A DNA stretch of 64,000 nt from Pedobacter sp. AK013 (GTDB taxonomy: Bacteria > Bacteroidota > Bacteroidia > Sphingobacteriales > Sphingobacteriaceae): assembly GCF_014205835.1 (NCBI RefSeq), contig NZ_JACHCQ010000004.1:1-64000 (forward strand). Direction: 5' to 3'. Position 1 is the stretch's first letter. Each line of letters begins with the position of its first letter. Position numbers and translations under genes: made by a program. The notes beneath the pieces are model-generated. The model searched no databases and was not told the DNA's origin. It saw nothing but the letters and a program-made list of their open reading frames with translations. Below, piece after piece: positions 28,270 to 37,645 of this stretch.

Positions 28270-29691
28270 ATGAAAATTCGCAGCCTTTTAATTGCTTTTA
28301 TCTGTTGTGTTAATATCGCTTTCGCACAACGAAACGATATCCTCAAAGAATCAACCAAATACGAATGGCCAAAAGATGAAGCGGTAAAAAAGAAACTGGA
28401 ACACTGGCAAGACCAAAAATTTGGAATGATTATCCACTGGGGCTTATATGCTGTTCCTGGAATTATTGAATCTTGGTCAATCTGTTCGGAAGACTGGGTT
28501 GACAGAGACAGTACAATAAAGTACGATGATTACAAGAAATGGTACTGGGGACTAAGTGAAAAATTTAATCCAACCCAATTTAACCCCGAGCAATGGGCAA
28601 AGGCCGGTAAAGACGCTGGAATGAAATACCTGGTTTTTACCACCAAACATCACGATGGCTTTGCGATGTTCGATACTAAACAATCTGATTTCAGCATTGC
28701 AAAAGGCCCATTTGCCAATAACCCTAAAAAAGATGTTGCCAAATATGTATTCGATGCTTTCCGGAAGCAGGATTTTATGATCGGCGCTTATTTTTCAAAG
28801 CCCGACTGGCATTCGCAATATTATTGGTGGGATAAATATGCTACGGCAAATAGAAATAACAATTACGATATCAGAAAAAATCCATGGCGCTGGAACATGT
28901 TTAAAAGTTATACCCAGAACCAGATCGGCGAATTGATGAACAATTACGGAAGTATCGACATTTTATGGCTGGATGGCGGTTGGGTAAGGCCTTTAGCATC
29001 AGTAAACGAAGAAGTACTTTCATGGGGGGCGCCAATTCCAGAATGGAGTCAGGATATTGATATGCCAAAGATTGCTGTTAATGCCCGGAAAGCACAGCCC
29101 GGATTAATTATGGTTGACCGTACTGTACACGGTCAGTTCGAAAATTACCAGACTCCTGAACAGAAAATTCCTGAAAAGCAATTAGATTACCCATGGGAAA
29201 GTTGCATGACCTTAGGAGGAGCTTGGGGTTTTGTACCCAACGATCAGTATAAATCGGCAGGTGAAGTAGTGCACAAACTGGTAGAAATCGTAGCTAAAGG
29301 AGGCAGTTTACTTTTAGGAGTTGGCCCAAAAGCGGATGGAACTTTACCTGATGATGTGATTACAAAGTTAGGTGAAATTGGTAAATGGACCAGTAAAAAT
29401 GGTGCAGCCATATATGGAACAAGGATTACCAAAAACTACCACGATGGGCAAAACTGGTTCACCCAGAGTAAAGATGGCAAAACCATTTATGGTATCAGTT
29501 TGCTTGATCGTAACCTGCCTAAAGAAATTTCCTGGCAGGGCAGTATTCCTAAAAAAGGGACTTCTATTACGTTGTTAAGTAATAATCAAAGAGTAAAATG
29601 GAAGTTGATAAATGGCAAAGTACATTTTGATTTTCCAAAAACCGAAGAGAAAATTGCTTTGACTTTTTCTTTTACGCCTGAAACCAATTAG
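28270..29691 (+). CDS. GH29 alpha-L-fucosidase (first)
   Basis: A 473-residue secreted enzyme with a signal peptide (about 1-19) and the GH29 barrel. Landmarks are FGMIIHWGLYAVPG (51-64), TTKHHDGFAMFDTKQSDF, YFSKPDWHS and DILWLDGGW with probable nucleophile D235. It lacks a long C-terminal domain, matching the shorter GH29 members. It removes terminal alpha-L-fucose from glycans. It is 2 nt upstream of a GH3 gene, so the two form an operon, and it follows the second susCD pair after a terminator. Confidence 0.93.
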   Translation: MKIRSLLIAFICCVNIAFAQRNDILKESTKYEWPKDEAVKKKLEHWQDQKFGMIIHWGLYAVPGIIESWSICSEDWVDRDSTIKYDDYKKWYWGLSEKFNPTQFNPEQWAKAGKDAGMKYLVFTTKHHDGFAMFDTKQSDFSIAKGPFANNPKKDVAKYVFDAFRKQDFMIGAYFSKPDWHSQYYWWDKYATANRNNNYDIRKNPWRWNMFKSYTQNQIGELMNNYGSIDILWLDGGWVRPLASVNEEVLSWGAPIPEWSQDIDMPKIAVNARKAQPGLIMVDRTVHGQFENYQTPEQKIPEKQLDYPWESCMTLGGAWGFVPNDQYKSAGEVVHKLVEIVAKGGSLLLGVGPKADGTLPDDVITKLGEIGKWTSKNGAAIYGTRITKNYHDGQNWFTQSKDGKTIYGISLLDRNLPKEISWQGSIPKKGTSITLLSNNQRVKWKLINGKVHFDFPKTEEKIALTFSFTPETN

Positions 29692-29693
29692 TA

Positions 29694-32366
29694 ATGCCGA
29701 AACAGAGAAGCTACCTATACTTATTGCCTGCATTGTTGTTATGCAGCAGCCTTTTTGCCCAGGTTAAAAAAGGACAATCTTTGCCCTATAAAGATCCAAA
29801 ATTAAATATCGATTTAAGGGTAAAAGATCTGATTTCGAGAATGACTCCTGAAGAAAAATTCTGGCAGTTATTTATGATTCCTGGTGATATAACGGAAACA
29901 AATAAAGAACAGTTTAAACACGGTATTTTTGGTTTGCAGGTAAGTGCGGCTGCACAAGGAGGTGGTAATGCACAACAGATGTTAACCTACAATATCTCTG
30001 AAGATGGACTTTCTCTTGCTAAAAAGGTTAATAAAATTCAAAAATACTTTATTGAAGAAACCCGTTTAGGCATTCCAATTATCCCCTTTGACGAGGCTTT
30101 ACATGGTTTGGTTAGGCAAGGGGCTACCGCTTTCCCACAATCAATTGGTTTGGCTGCAAGTTTTGATACTACTTTGGTGGCCAAAATCGGTACGGCTATT
30201 GCCAGTGAAGCAAGGGCGCGTGGTTTAAGAGATCTTCTGGCTCCTGTAATTAATATAGCTACAGACGTAAGATGGGGCAGGGTAGAAGAAACCTATGGAG
30301 AAGACCCTTATCTAACAACTGTGCTGGGGCATGCTTTTATGAATGCCATAGAAAGACAGAATATTATTGTTACCCCAAAACACTTTATTGCCAATGTTGG
30401 CGATGGCGGTCGGGATAGCTACCCGATTGAGATGGATAAACATTTTTTAGAAGAAATTCACTTTCCAGCATTTAAAGATGGAGTTAAAAATGTAGGCATC
30501 CGTTCATTAATGACTTCCTATAACAGCGTTTTTGGTACCCCGGCAACTTCAAATAAATGGCTACTTACCACTAAACTAAAAACAGAATGGGGCTTTAAAG
30601 GTTTTGTAATTTCTGATGCAGGTGCAGTTGGAGGTGCCAATGTATTACATTTTACGGCTAAAGATTATAAAGATGCAACGGCACAATCCATAAATGCTGG
30701 CCTCGATGTAATCTTCCAGGTAGATTATAACCATTACAAGCTTTTTCTACCTGCATTTTTAGACGGTAGCATTCCCAAATCGAGAATAGACGATGCATTG
30801 GCAAGAGTTCTGAAAGCTAAATTTGAGCTGGGGCTGTTTGAACATCCTTATGTTGATGAAAGTATTGCTAAAAAGATGCTAAGCGATCAAAGTAACCATA
30901 ATCTGGCCAAAGAGGCTGCTTTAAAATCTTTCGTGCTCTTAAAAAACGATAACAACACGCTTCCACTAAAAAATGCAAAACAAATTTTATTATTAGGTGA
31001 AGATGCAATAGAAGCCAGGTTGGGTGGGTATAGCGGTACTGGAAATAATAAAGTAAATATTTTGGATGGGCTAAAAAATGCGGTATCCAATGATGTTAAA
31101 ATCAATTATTTAAAAGGCAGTACCCGAGAGCTGAAAGCTTATATTCCGGTAGATAGCCAGTTTCTTGCTGTCAACCAAAAGGCAGGGTTAACCGGAAGTT
31201 ATTTTAAAGGGCTTTACCTCTCCGGAAAACCTGTTAAAGAAGTAAATGATAAGGCTGTTAATTTCAGTTGGACATTATACCCACCAGACGAGCAGCTGCA
31301 AACGGATGATTATTCAGTGCGGTGGGATGGTAAAATTAAAGTGCCACAAAATGCCGATGTTAATATCGGATTGGAAGGTAACGATGGTTACCGATTATAC
31401 CTCGATAACCAATTGGTAATCAACAATTGGGACAAAAAGTCTTTCAGTACGAAAACAGTTCCATTTCATTTCGAGAAAAATAAGGAGTATGCAATTAAAG
31501 TCGAATTTTTCGAACCTAAGGGCAATGGTAAAATCAAACTGATCTGGGATTATAATATTAGGAAATCAAACGAAATAGCTGATGCCGTAGCTGCAGCAAA
31601 GAATAACGATGCAATTGTATTTGTTGCGGGTATAAAAGAGGGGGAGTTTTTAGATCGGGCAATGTTAAACCTTCCAGGCAACCAGGAATTATTGTTGGAG
31701 GAACTTGCGAAAACAGGAAAACCTATTATCGTTGTATTAACTGGTGGAAGTGCCATCAACATGCAACCCTGGTTAAATAAAGTAAATGCGGTTTTAAATG
31801 TGTGGTACCCTGGTGAAGCAGGAGGTACTGCCGTTGCAGATGTATTGCTTGGAAAAGTAAGTCCATCAGGTAAACTTCCAATTACTTATCCGATTGACGA
31901 ATCGCAGTTACCCCTGGTTTATAACCACAAGCCTACCGGAAGAGGCGATGATTACAACAACTTAAGTGGCGAGCCGCTTTTTCCGTTTGGATATGGATTA
32001 AGTTATACCAGCTTTTCTTACCAAAACTTGAAGTTCGACCGCAAAAGTATTGCTAAAAATGAAACCGCTAACTTAAGCTTCGAACTTAAAAATACAGGCA
32101 ATTATGACGGTGAAGAAGTGGTGCAGCTGTACATGAGGCCGCTTTTAAGCAAATTAGCACAGCCTGTTCTTGCATTGAGAGCTTTCCAAAGAGTCCATTT
32201 AAAGGTGGGTGAAACTAAGATCATTTCCTTCAAACTGGATAAAGAAGTACTTCAAACACTCGATATTAATAATATATGGGGAGTAGTACCGGGAGCATAT
32301 AGAATAATGATCGGATCATCAAGCAAGGCACTTTATTTAAAAGATAATTTAACTGTTAAGCCTTAA
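29694..32366 (+). CDS. GH3 beta-glycosidase with PA14 insert
   Basis: An 890-residue secreted enzyme: signal peptide (about 1-22), GH3 N-terminal barrel with probable nucleophile D308 in FVISDAGAV, the GH3 C-terminal sandwich interrupted by a PA14 domain (about 498-620, LTGSYFKGLYLSG... NDGYRLYLDNQLVINNW), and an Fn3-like end (GYGLSYTSF...). PA14 inserts in GH3 proteins often shape the sugar-binding site. The usual acid WG of GH3 (SDWGAV) is SDAGAV here. Substrate is uncertain: beta-glucosidase or beta-xylosidase are the common cases. It is translated from an ATG 2 nt after the fucosidase stop. Confidence 0.92.
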   Translation: MPKQRSYLYLLPALLLCSSLFAQVKKGQSLPYKDPKLNIDLRVKDLISRMTPEEKFWQLFMIPGDITETNKEQFKHGIFGLQVSAAAQGGGNAQQMLTYNISEDGLSLAKKVNKIQKYFIEETRLGIPIIPFDEALHGLVRQGATAFPQSIGLAASFDTTLVAKIGTAIASEARARGLRDLLAPVINIATDVRWGRVEETYGEDPYLTTVLGHAFMNAIERQNIIVTPKHFIANVGDGGRDSYPIEMDKHFLEEIHFPAFKDGVKNVGIRSLMTSYNSVFGTPATSNKWLLTTKLKTEWGFKGFVISDAGAVGGANVLHFTAKDYKDATAQSINAGLDVIFQVDYNHYKLFLPAFLDGSIPKSRIDDALARVLKAKFELGLFEHPYVDESIAKKMLSDQSNHNLAKEAALKSFVLLKNDNNTLPLKNAKQILLLGEDAIEARLGGYSGTGNNKVNILDGLKNAVSNDVKINYLKGSTRELKAYIPVDSQFLAVNQKAGLTGSYFKGLYLSGKPVKEVNDKAVNFSWTLYPPDEQLQTDDYSVRWDGKIKVPQNADVNIGLEGNDGYRLYLDNQLVINNWDKKSFSTKTVPFHFEKNKEYAIKVEFFEPKGNGKIKLIWDYNIRKSNEIADAVAAAKNNDAIVFVAGIKEGEFLDRAMLNLPGNQELLLEELAKTGKPIIVVLTGGSAINMQPWLNKVNAVLNVWYPGEAGGTAVADVLLGKVSPSGKLPITYPIDESQLPLVYNHKPTGRGDDYNNLSGEPLFPFGYGLSYTSFSYQNLKFDRKSIAKNETANLSFELKNTGNYDGEEVVQLYMRPLLSKLAQPVLALRAFQRVHLKVGETKIISFKLDKEVLQTLDINNIWGVVPGAYRIMIGSSSKALYLKDNLTVKP

Positions 32367-32412
32367 AAATACACCCTTATGGTTGGGTATAAACCATATC
32401 AAGTAATAGTTT

Positions 32413-32445
32413 GCCGCAGATTCTGGTTAAATCTGCGGCTTTTTG
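32413..32445 (+). terminator. terminator after the GH29-GH3 operon
   Basis: Arms GCCGCAGATT and AATCTGCGGC, followed by TTTTTG. Confidence 0.85.
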
Positions 32446-32471
32446 ATTTTAATCCGTATTTTCTTGCGTCC

Positions 32472-32490
32472 TCCTGAATTTATTTCAGGA
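32472..32490. repeat. small TCCTGAA/TTCAGGA palindrome, half-copy of the 61-bp repeat
   Basis: Arms TCCTGAA and TTCAGGA around TTTAT, like one hairpin of the full 61-bp copies at 33791-33851 and 58423-58483. Confidence 0.55.
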
Positions 32491-32520
32491 TCTAATCTCA
32501 AGAGTTAAAACTCTTATTCT

Positions 32521-32648
32521 CCTGTCCATAGAGTTAAGCGTAGCGTCTCTACGGATTGCCAATAAAATTAAATTTTCAACCTTGAATCGGGTCAAAGACG
32601 CTTTCTTATTCTCTAATCCGCAGCGCCCTTCGGAACTCTATGAACAGG
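32521..32648. repeat. 128-bp MITE-like element with 15-bp terminal inverted repeats
   Basis: CCTGTCCATAGAGTT (32521-32535) pairs with AACTCTATGAACAGG (32634-32648) at 14 of 15 positions; inner CGGATT and AATCCG continue the stem. No open frame of note is inside. A 13-bp perfect direct repeat lies at or near both sides of the larger region (32381 and 32647), which overlaps the right arm by two bases. Confidence 0.45.
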
Positions 32649-32690
32649 TTGGGTATAAAGATTATTGCTTTGCAGCTAAATAAAGATGAA

Positions 32691-33776
32691 TTATTTCAGC
32701 TCTTCAATCCCCAATTTCACAGCCAGTTCATTCAGATCTTTAACCACTACATCAATGATTGGAATACCGCTGATTTTCCTTTCCTGCTCAAATTCATGCT
32801 CAGGTTCACCGGGGATGATCACTTTTTTATCAGGATCTATCGTTTTTGCGCTTTTAAAGCGCTCTACCCAATTATCCAAATGATCTTTAAAGTCTGCGGT
32901 TGGTCTGAAGCCATCTACACGCATAGCGCCTAAAAAGTGGCCAAGTCCTTCACCAACCGGATTCGCCGATGGCTCTAAGAATGCTACGAAAGGGGGCACC
33001 CATGGGCCGTAATTTGCGCCAGATAATACCGCTGATAAAATATCGACTGTAGCACTCAAGCCATAACCTTTATGGCTACCATGATCTTTATCACTGCCTA
33101 AAGGAAGAAGTGAACCACCGTTTTTTAATTCGTTCGGATCAGTAGAATTTTCTCCGCTTTTATCCTGAACCCAGCCATCAGGGATACTTTTATTGGCACG
33201 TTGGGCAATTTCCAGTTTTCCGTTAGCCGCTGCTGCCGTAGCCATATCTACAATTACTGGTGGGTATTTCCCAGCCGGGAAAGCATAACACATGGGGTTG
33301 GTACCCAGTAAGCGTTCGTTGGCATAAGTAGGAGCAACCAAAGGGCTGGCGTTAGTCATACTGATACCGATCATATCTTTTTCTACCGCCATTAAAGCAT
33401 GGTAACCTGCAATACCGAAGTGATTGGAATTTTTAACCGACACCCATCCACTGCCATATTTTTCTGCTTTTTCGATAGCAACTTTCATCGCGAAAGGCGC
33501 CACAACAAGGCCCAGTCCGGCATCGCCATCTACTGTTGCTGTGGTAGGGGTTTCATGTACAATTTTAATGTCTGGTGTGGCATTAATCCTTTTCTTTTCC
33601 CAAAGGCGTACGTAGCCACTTAAACGCGCAACACCATGCGAGTCGATTCCACGTAAATCTGAGCGGATCAATACATCGGCTGCTAATTCGGCATGCTCGT
33701 TTGAACAGCCCATTTTTTTAAAAACGTTATAAGTAAAAGCCCTAAGGTTGGTTTCGGTAAAGGTGATGAAGTTCAT
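32691..33776 (-). CDS. Ldh family (malate/L-lactate/ureidoglycolate-type) NAD(P)-dependent oxidoreductase
   Basis: A 361-residue member of the Ldh/YlbC-type dehydrogenase family, which is unrelated to the classical LDH/MDH fold. The marks are RSDLRGIDSHGVARL (histidine region near residue 47), KNSNHFGIAGYHALMA, LLGTNPMCYAFP and DHGSHKGYGLS. Members reduce 2-oxoacids or oxidise 2-hydroxyacids with NAD(P). Fucose degradation ends in lactaldehyde/lactate, so a link with the fucosidases is conceivable but unproven. It precedes bshC on the same strand, with a full 61-bp repeat between the two genes. Confidence 0.88.
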   Translation of the reverse strand: MNFITFTETNLRAFTYNVFKKMGCSNEHAELAADVLIRSDLRGIDSHGVARLSGYVRLWEKKRINATPDIKIVHETPTTATVDGDAGLGLVVAPFAMKVAIEKAEKYGSGWVSVKNSNHFGIAGYHALMAVEKDMIGISMTNASPLVAPTYANERLLGTNPMCYAFPAGKYPPVIVDMATAAAANGKLEIAQRANKSIPDGWVQDKSGENSTDPNELKNGGSLLPLGSDKDHGSHKGYGLSATVDILSAVLSGANYGPWVPPFVAFLEPSANPVGEGLGHFLGAMRVDGFRPTADFKDHLDNWVERFKSAKTIDPDKKVIIPGEPEHEFEQERKISGIPIIDVVVKDLNELAVKLGIEELK

Positions 33777-33790
33777 TTTATAATATTTGT

Positions 33791-33851
33791 CGTCACCCTG
33801 AATTTATTTCAGGGCCTCTTCTATAGATGCTGAAACAAGTTCAGCATGACG
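33791..33851. repeat. 61-bp double-hairpin repeat, copy 1
   Basis: The outer CGTCA pairs with TGACG; inside are two hairpins, CCCTGAA/TTCAGGG and ATGCTGAA/TTCAGCAT. Copy 2 at 58423-58483 has exactly the same length and architecture with compensated base changes in the stems. Confidence 0.75.
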
Positions 33852-33866
33852 GATCTAAAAAATAAA

Positions 33867-35453
33867 TCAAGGCAATAAAACAGTAAAATCGCCGCCTAAT
33901 GGTTCAAAATTTTCTATACATGAGGAAAGAAAATCTTCCCCGTAATTTACATACATGGGTGCAATATTCAAGGTTCTTTCCTGAAGTGCTCCATTAGGAA
34001 AAAGTCTTTTCTTTACATTATCAATTTGTAGCAATGCCGTTTCATGTTTTCTTTTCTCTGCCCGGAACAGTTTCTTTTCCAGGTTAGCTAACAAATGGTT
34101 GGTTCGTTGTTTTGCAGTATCGGTAGAAACAGAAAGCGTTTTCTCTATTTTATAGGCATTTAGTTTAATTTGGTCGAAGATGCTGTTAATTGCCCTTGTT
34201 TCATCGGCTAAACTCAGCAATGCAGTGGTATTTCGCTTCACCCAAATGTTTTTTAGTTCTTCCACAGGCAAGAAAATGTCTTCCAAAGAAAAGCCTAAAT
34301 GGTATAAGTTCTGGGCACTTCTCTTATCAATCAATAACGCTGAGTTGCGAAGTAAAAGAACAGGAAAATCAACTTTATAAAAATCGAAATTTGCTTTTAA
34401 CTGCATCCAATAGGCTACTTCTGCCCCACCACCGATATAGGCAATATTTGGAAGAATTACTTCCTGATACATAGGCCTCATCACTACATTCGGACTAAAC
34501 CGCTCAGGATGTGATTCGATTTCTTCTTTTAATTCAGTCTCTGTAAAACTGATATCGGTATGGTTTACTGCATATTTGCCATTTTCAAAAATCAAGCGTT
34601 CGCGCAGATTATCGATCAGGTAAAAGAAATTAATATCCCGGCCATTCACCTGGGTTTTATAGCCTAAATCCTCCAGGTTTTTCGAGCTGCTTTCTATATT
34701 TTTCGCACTGTTGTGCTGAATAATATCTTCGGTAATGATATTAGCGAATTGTTTTTTTAATTGTGCATTATCTGCATTTACAATTACCAAACCATATTTC
34801 TCGAATAAGTTATTCACCAAAAACCTGGTAGCATCGGCTAAATTGTCGTGCTGCAAATAGGCCTGCTCTACCAATTTGGCAATCCGTTTTCCGTTTTTAG
34901 AGATACCGAGGTACCCCTTATATGCCATTACTGCTGCGGCAACAGTTTTAGTACTTAGTCTTCCGGTGGCACCGTTGGTTTGCTGTATCCAGCTAATGTT
35001 CTTTTCATCAACACTTACGTGGTTAATTTCATCAAAATCGTGATCCTCTGTTGCCATCCAATAAACCGGAACAAAATTTTTATCTGGATGAGCCATTTTT
35101 AACTCGATGGCTAAATTAATGGTTGTTACAATCTTGTAAATAAAATAAAGCGGGCCGGTAAATAAGTTTAACTGGTGACCAGTAGTTACCGTGAAAGTAT
35201 TATCGAGGGCTAAAAGTTCGATATTTTTGGTAACCGACTTATTGGGTTGTAAGTGCTGATACTGATCTTGTAAAACCTGTACTAAGGTTGCCCGGTTTCC
35301 AGGGAAATGTCTATGCTCAATTGCTTTGGCTAAGCCCTCCATATCAGGACGATAGCTGTAAAAAGATTTAAGCTGTTTTTCGTCGTTAATATAATCTAAA
35401 ACCAGTTTTGAAAATGATCCGGTTTCCTTATATGAGATATATTTTGCCTGCAT
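33867..35453 (-). CDS. bshC: bacillithiol biosynthesis cysteine-adding enzyme BshC
   Basis: A 528-residue BshC. Family marks visible are FPGNRATLVQVLQDQY, TVTTGHQLNLFTGPLYFIYKI, VYWMATEDHDFDEINH, YIGGGAEVAYW and a C-terminal coiled coil (about 400-480). BshC adds cysteine to glucosaminyl-malate in the last step of bacillithiol synthesis. The other steps (BshA, BshB) are not in this window. It is the only thiol-synthesis gene here and lies between the Ldh and fucosidase genes, all on the minus strand. Confidence 0.95.
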   Translation of the reverse strand: MQAKYISYKETGSFSKLVLDYINDEKQLKSFYSYRPDMEGLAKAIEHRHFPGNRATLVQVLQDQYQHLQPNKSVTKNIELLALDNTFTVTTGHQLNLFTGPLYFIYKIVTTINLAIELKMAHPDKNFVPVYWMATEDHDFDEINHVSVDEKNISWIQQTNGATGRLSTKTVAAAVMAYKGYLGISKNGKRIAKLVEQAYLQHDNLADATRFLVNNLFEKYGLVIVNADNAQLKKQFANIITEDIIQHNSAKNIESSSKNLEDLGYKTQVNGRDINFFYLIDNLRERLIFENGKYAVNHTDISFTETELKEEIESHPERFSPNVVMRPMYQEVILPNIAYIGGGAEVAYWMQLKANFDFYKVDFPVLLLRNSALLIDKRSAQNLYHLGFSLEDIFLPVEELKNIWVKRNTTALLSLADETRAINSIFDQIKLNAYKIEKTLSVSTDTAKQRTNHLLANLEKKLFRAEKRKHETALLQIDNVKKRLFPNGALQERTLNIAPMYVNYGEDFLSSCIENFEPLGGDFTVLLP

Positions 35454-35522
35454 GATGTGCGAAAGTAATGCAATTTAAGGATAATCGTAAAGTCGCGCCA
35501 CTATTTTACAATTGTTAAATAA

Positions 35523-37367
35523 TTAGAGATTGCTTTCAATGGCACCAACTTTTTCACGGTACAAATCAATCGGGCTATCTAAAAGTACTGCAATTACAGT
35601 TAATTCCGGATCTAATTTATCTTTAGGCACAGGAATGTAAACTATACCCGGTATTTTGCTCCAGTACAGTTTGTTATAAATTTCGTGCGGAAGCATGGTA
35701 CCTTCGCCCACAATCCTGATCCTGCTGATGTTGTTTTTTAAGCCCTTAATGGCAATTGGGCCCGTTGGTGTGCCTTCTACAAATAAGTAAAGGGTTTGTT
35801 TATCTGCAGAAAGTGCGGTATTGCCTTGGTAATGTCCTGCCGGAATTCCGCCAGTTGTTTTGTATAATGCTTCCGCATTTTTAATTACCCAGTTATTAAC
35901 CTTTGGATTAACATTTCTAATGCCTGATTTAAATTCAAAACCATCCGCAGTTAGATTGGTGTTTTGAAAAATATTTACACCAGAACTTAAATCATAAGAA
36001 AGTTTTCTCAGATTATAATTGGTTAGATCTAAATGTTGGGGTGCTGCAAATAAAGTTGCTAAAGAAATGGTTTGTTGTTTTTCTTTTGATAATTGGATTG
36101 GTCCGTTTAGAAAAACTTTTAACACCGTAACATCCTTGTCGAAATCGCTTTCATTAACATCAAGAAAATAATCCGTTTCATTTAGTTTAACTATGGTTAT
36201 TGGGGTTTTATTACCAATCAATTCTACCTTATTTATTTTAGATTTTATGCCTTTAAGCAAAATGCCGTTTTTGGTTTTATAATCAAGGTATAGGTATAGT
36301 ACCTCTTTATTTTTGGATAAAGCAGTTTTGCCTACGAAATGTCCATCAGGTAGCCCTGCTTGCGTTCCGTAAATGGCTTCACTGTGTTTGTTGGTCCAGC
36401 GACCTAAGTCTTTTAAAATTTTAACTTGTTCTGGTGCAATGGTTCCGTCTGCTTTTGGTCCAATATCAAGCAATAAATTACCGCCCATGCTAATACAATC
36501 AACCAGGGTACGGATAATCATATTTGACGATTTATAATGATTGTCGTAAGGTTGATAACCCCATGAGTCGTTCATGGTGTAACACAACTCCCACTCAGGC
36601 GAAGCTGGTCTTACTACCGGCACACCTTGCTCGGGCGTATCGTAATCGCCATGACCATTTAACCGCGAATTGATGATAACATTTGTATTTACTTTACGCA
36701 GGTTTTCCAGGATGTTTTTGGCTTGCCATTCTTCGCCACTATGCTCCCAGTCGCCATCAAACCACACTAAATCAGGATTGTACTGATTAGAAAGTTCGTT
36801 TAACTGCCCCTGAAAATAGTTCTGAAATTTTTTAAAACGGGCAGGGTCTTGTTTGTAATCATAGCGCTTGCGGTCTCGTGTAAAACCATCATAATCCGTA
36901 TAACTCCAATCAGGCAAAGAAAAATATAATCCGGTTTTCAATCCTGATTTTTTAAGATTGGTAACAAATGGTGTAATTAAATCTTTTTTAGCTGCACTGT
37001 TCTTTGCTGTAGTGGTAGCATTTGGCATTTTACTGTCCCAAAGGGCAATACCATCATGATGTTTGGTGGTAATTACAGCATATTTAGCGCCGCTTTCTTT
37101 AATCAAATTTACCCATTCTGCAGGCTGGTATTTGGTGGCATTAAAACCATCAAGCTGTTTCATGTATGCATCGTGATTAATATAATTGTTAAAAAACGAC
37201 CACGATTCGGAAATGCCATTAACAGAATAAATGCCCCAATGGATGAAAATACCCAATTTGGCATCGGCAAACCATTGCATTTTGGGGTTTGAACTGGTTT
37301 GTTGAGCAGAAAGTTGATTAACGACAAATAGTGGTAATAAGAAGACGAAAAATTTTAAATATCGCAT
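35523..37367 (-). CDS. GH29 alpha-L-fucosidase (second)
   Basis: A 614-residue secreted enzyme with signal peptide (about 1-21) and GH29 barrel. Marks are LGIFIHWGIYSVNGISESW, TTKHHDGIALWDSKMP, YFSLPDWSYTDY and PDLVWFDGDWEHSGEEW with probable nucleophile D204. After the barrel come two similar beta-rich modules (about 315-420 and 475-610), each with ...HYQGNTALSADKQTLYLFVEG-type sequence, which is an internal repeat not present in the shorter first GH29. It removes alpha-L-fucose. It is a separate gene on the other strand from the first GH29, and may have a different linkage preference. Confidence 0.93.
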   Translation of the reverse strand: MRYLKFFVFLLPLFVVNQLSAQQTSSNPKMQWFADAKLGIFIHWGIYSVNGISESWSFFNNYINHDAYMKQLDGFNATKYQPAEWVNLIKESGAKYAVITTKHHDGIALWDSKMPNATTTAKNSAAKKDLITPFVTNLKKSGLKTGLYFSLPDWSYTDYDGFTRDRKRYDYKQDPARFKKFQNYFQGQLNELSNQYNPDLVWFDGDWEHSGEEWQAKNILENLRKVNTNVIINSRLNGHGDYDTPEQGVPVVRPASPEWELCYTMNDSWGYQPYDNHYKSSNMIIRTLVDCISMGGNLLLDIGPKADGTIAPEQVKILKDLGRWTNKHSEAIYGTQAGLPDGHFVGKTALSKNKEVLYLYLDYKTKNGILLKGIKSKINKVELIGNKTPITIVKLNETDYFLDVNESDFDKDVTVLKVFLNGPIQLSKEKQQTISLATLFAAPQHLDLTNYNLRKLSYDLSSGVNIFQNTNLTADGFEFKSGIRNVNPKVNNWVIKNAEALYKTTGGIPAGHYQGNTALSADKQTLYLFVEGTPTGPIAIKGLKNNISRIRIVGEGTMLPHEIYNKLYWSKIPGIVYIPVPKDKLDPELTVIAVLLDSPIDLYREKVGAIESNL

Positions 37368-37512
37368 ATTGTTTTGTTGTACAGATAAACGATAAATATA
37401 ATATTTTGTGGGCTGATTTAGGTAGGAAAACGATGTTTATTTGACTTAGGGCTATCTGTTTCCATCCAACTAGGTGTGCTATCAGATGTTGTCATATGAT
37501 GAATTCGATTAC

Positions 37513-37536
37513 CTGTCAGATGGTAATATCTGACAG
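37513..37536. repeat. palindromic REP-like unit
   Basis: Perfect 9-bp arms CTGTCAGAT and ATCTGACAG. It closely matches the unit at 5870-5893. A diverged partner may lie just upstream (GTGCTATCAGATG around 37477), which would give a pair as at 5834-5893. Confidence 0.65.
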
Positions 37537-37645
37537 CACAGGAAAAATCTAATCTCTAATTGAAAATAATAATCCTAATCGACTTATTGCAAAAAAAAGC
37601 CGCCCCGAAAAATCGAGACGGCTGTAAAATATTTGGTTTAGTAAT

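Larger units (their letters stand above)
32367..32690. other. intergenic gap holding a terminator and a MITE-like element
   Basis: Besides the GH3 terminator it contains a small TCCTGAA/TTCAGGA palindrome (32472-32490, related to the 61-bp repeats elsewhere) and a 128-bp inverted-repeat element. The 13-mer GGTTGGGTATAAA occurs at both 32381-32393 and 32647-32659. I see no gene. Confidence 0.65.
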
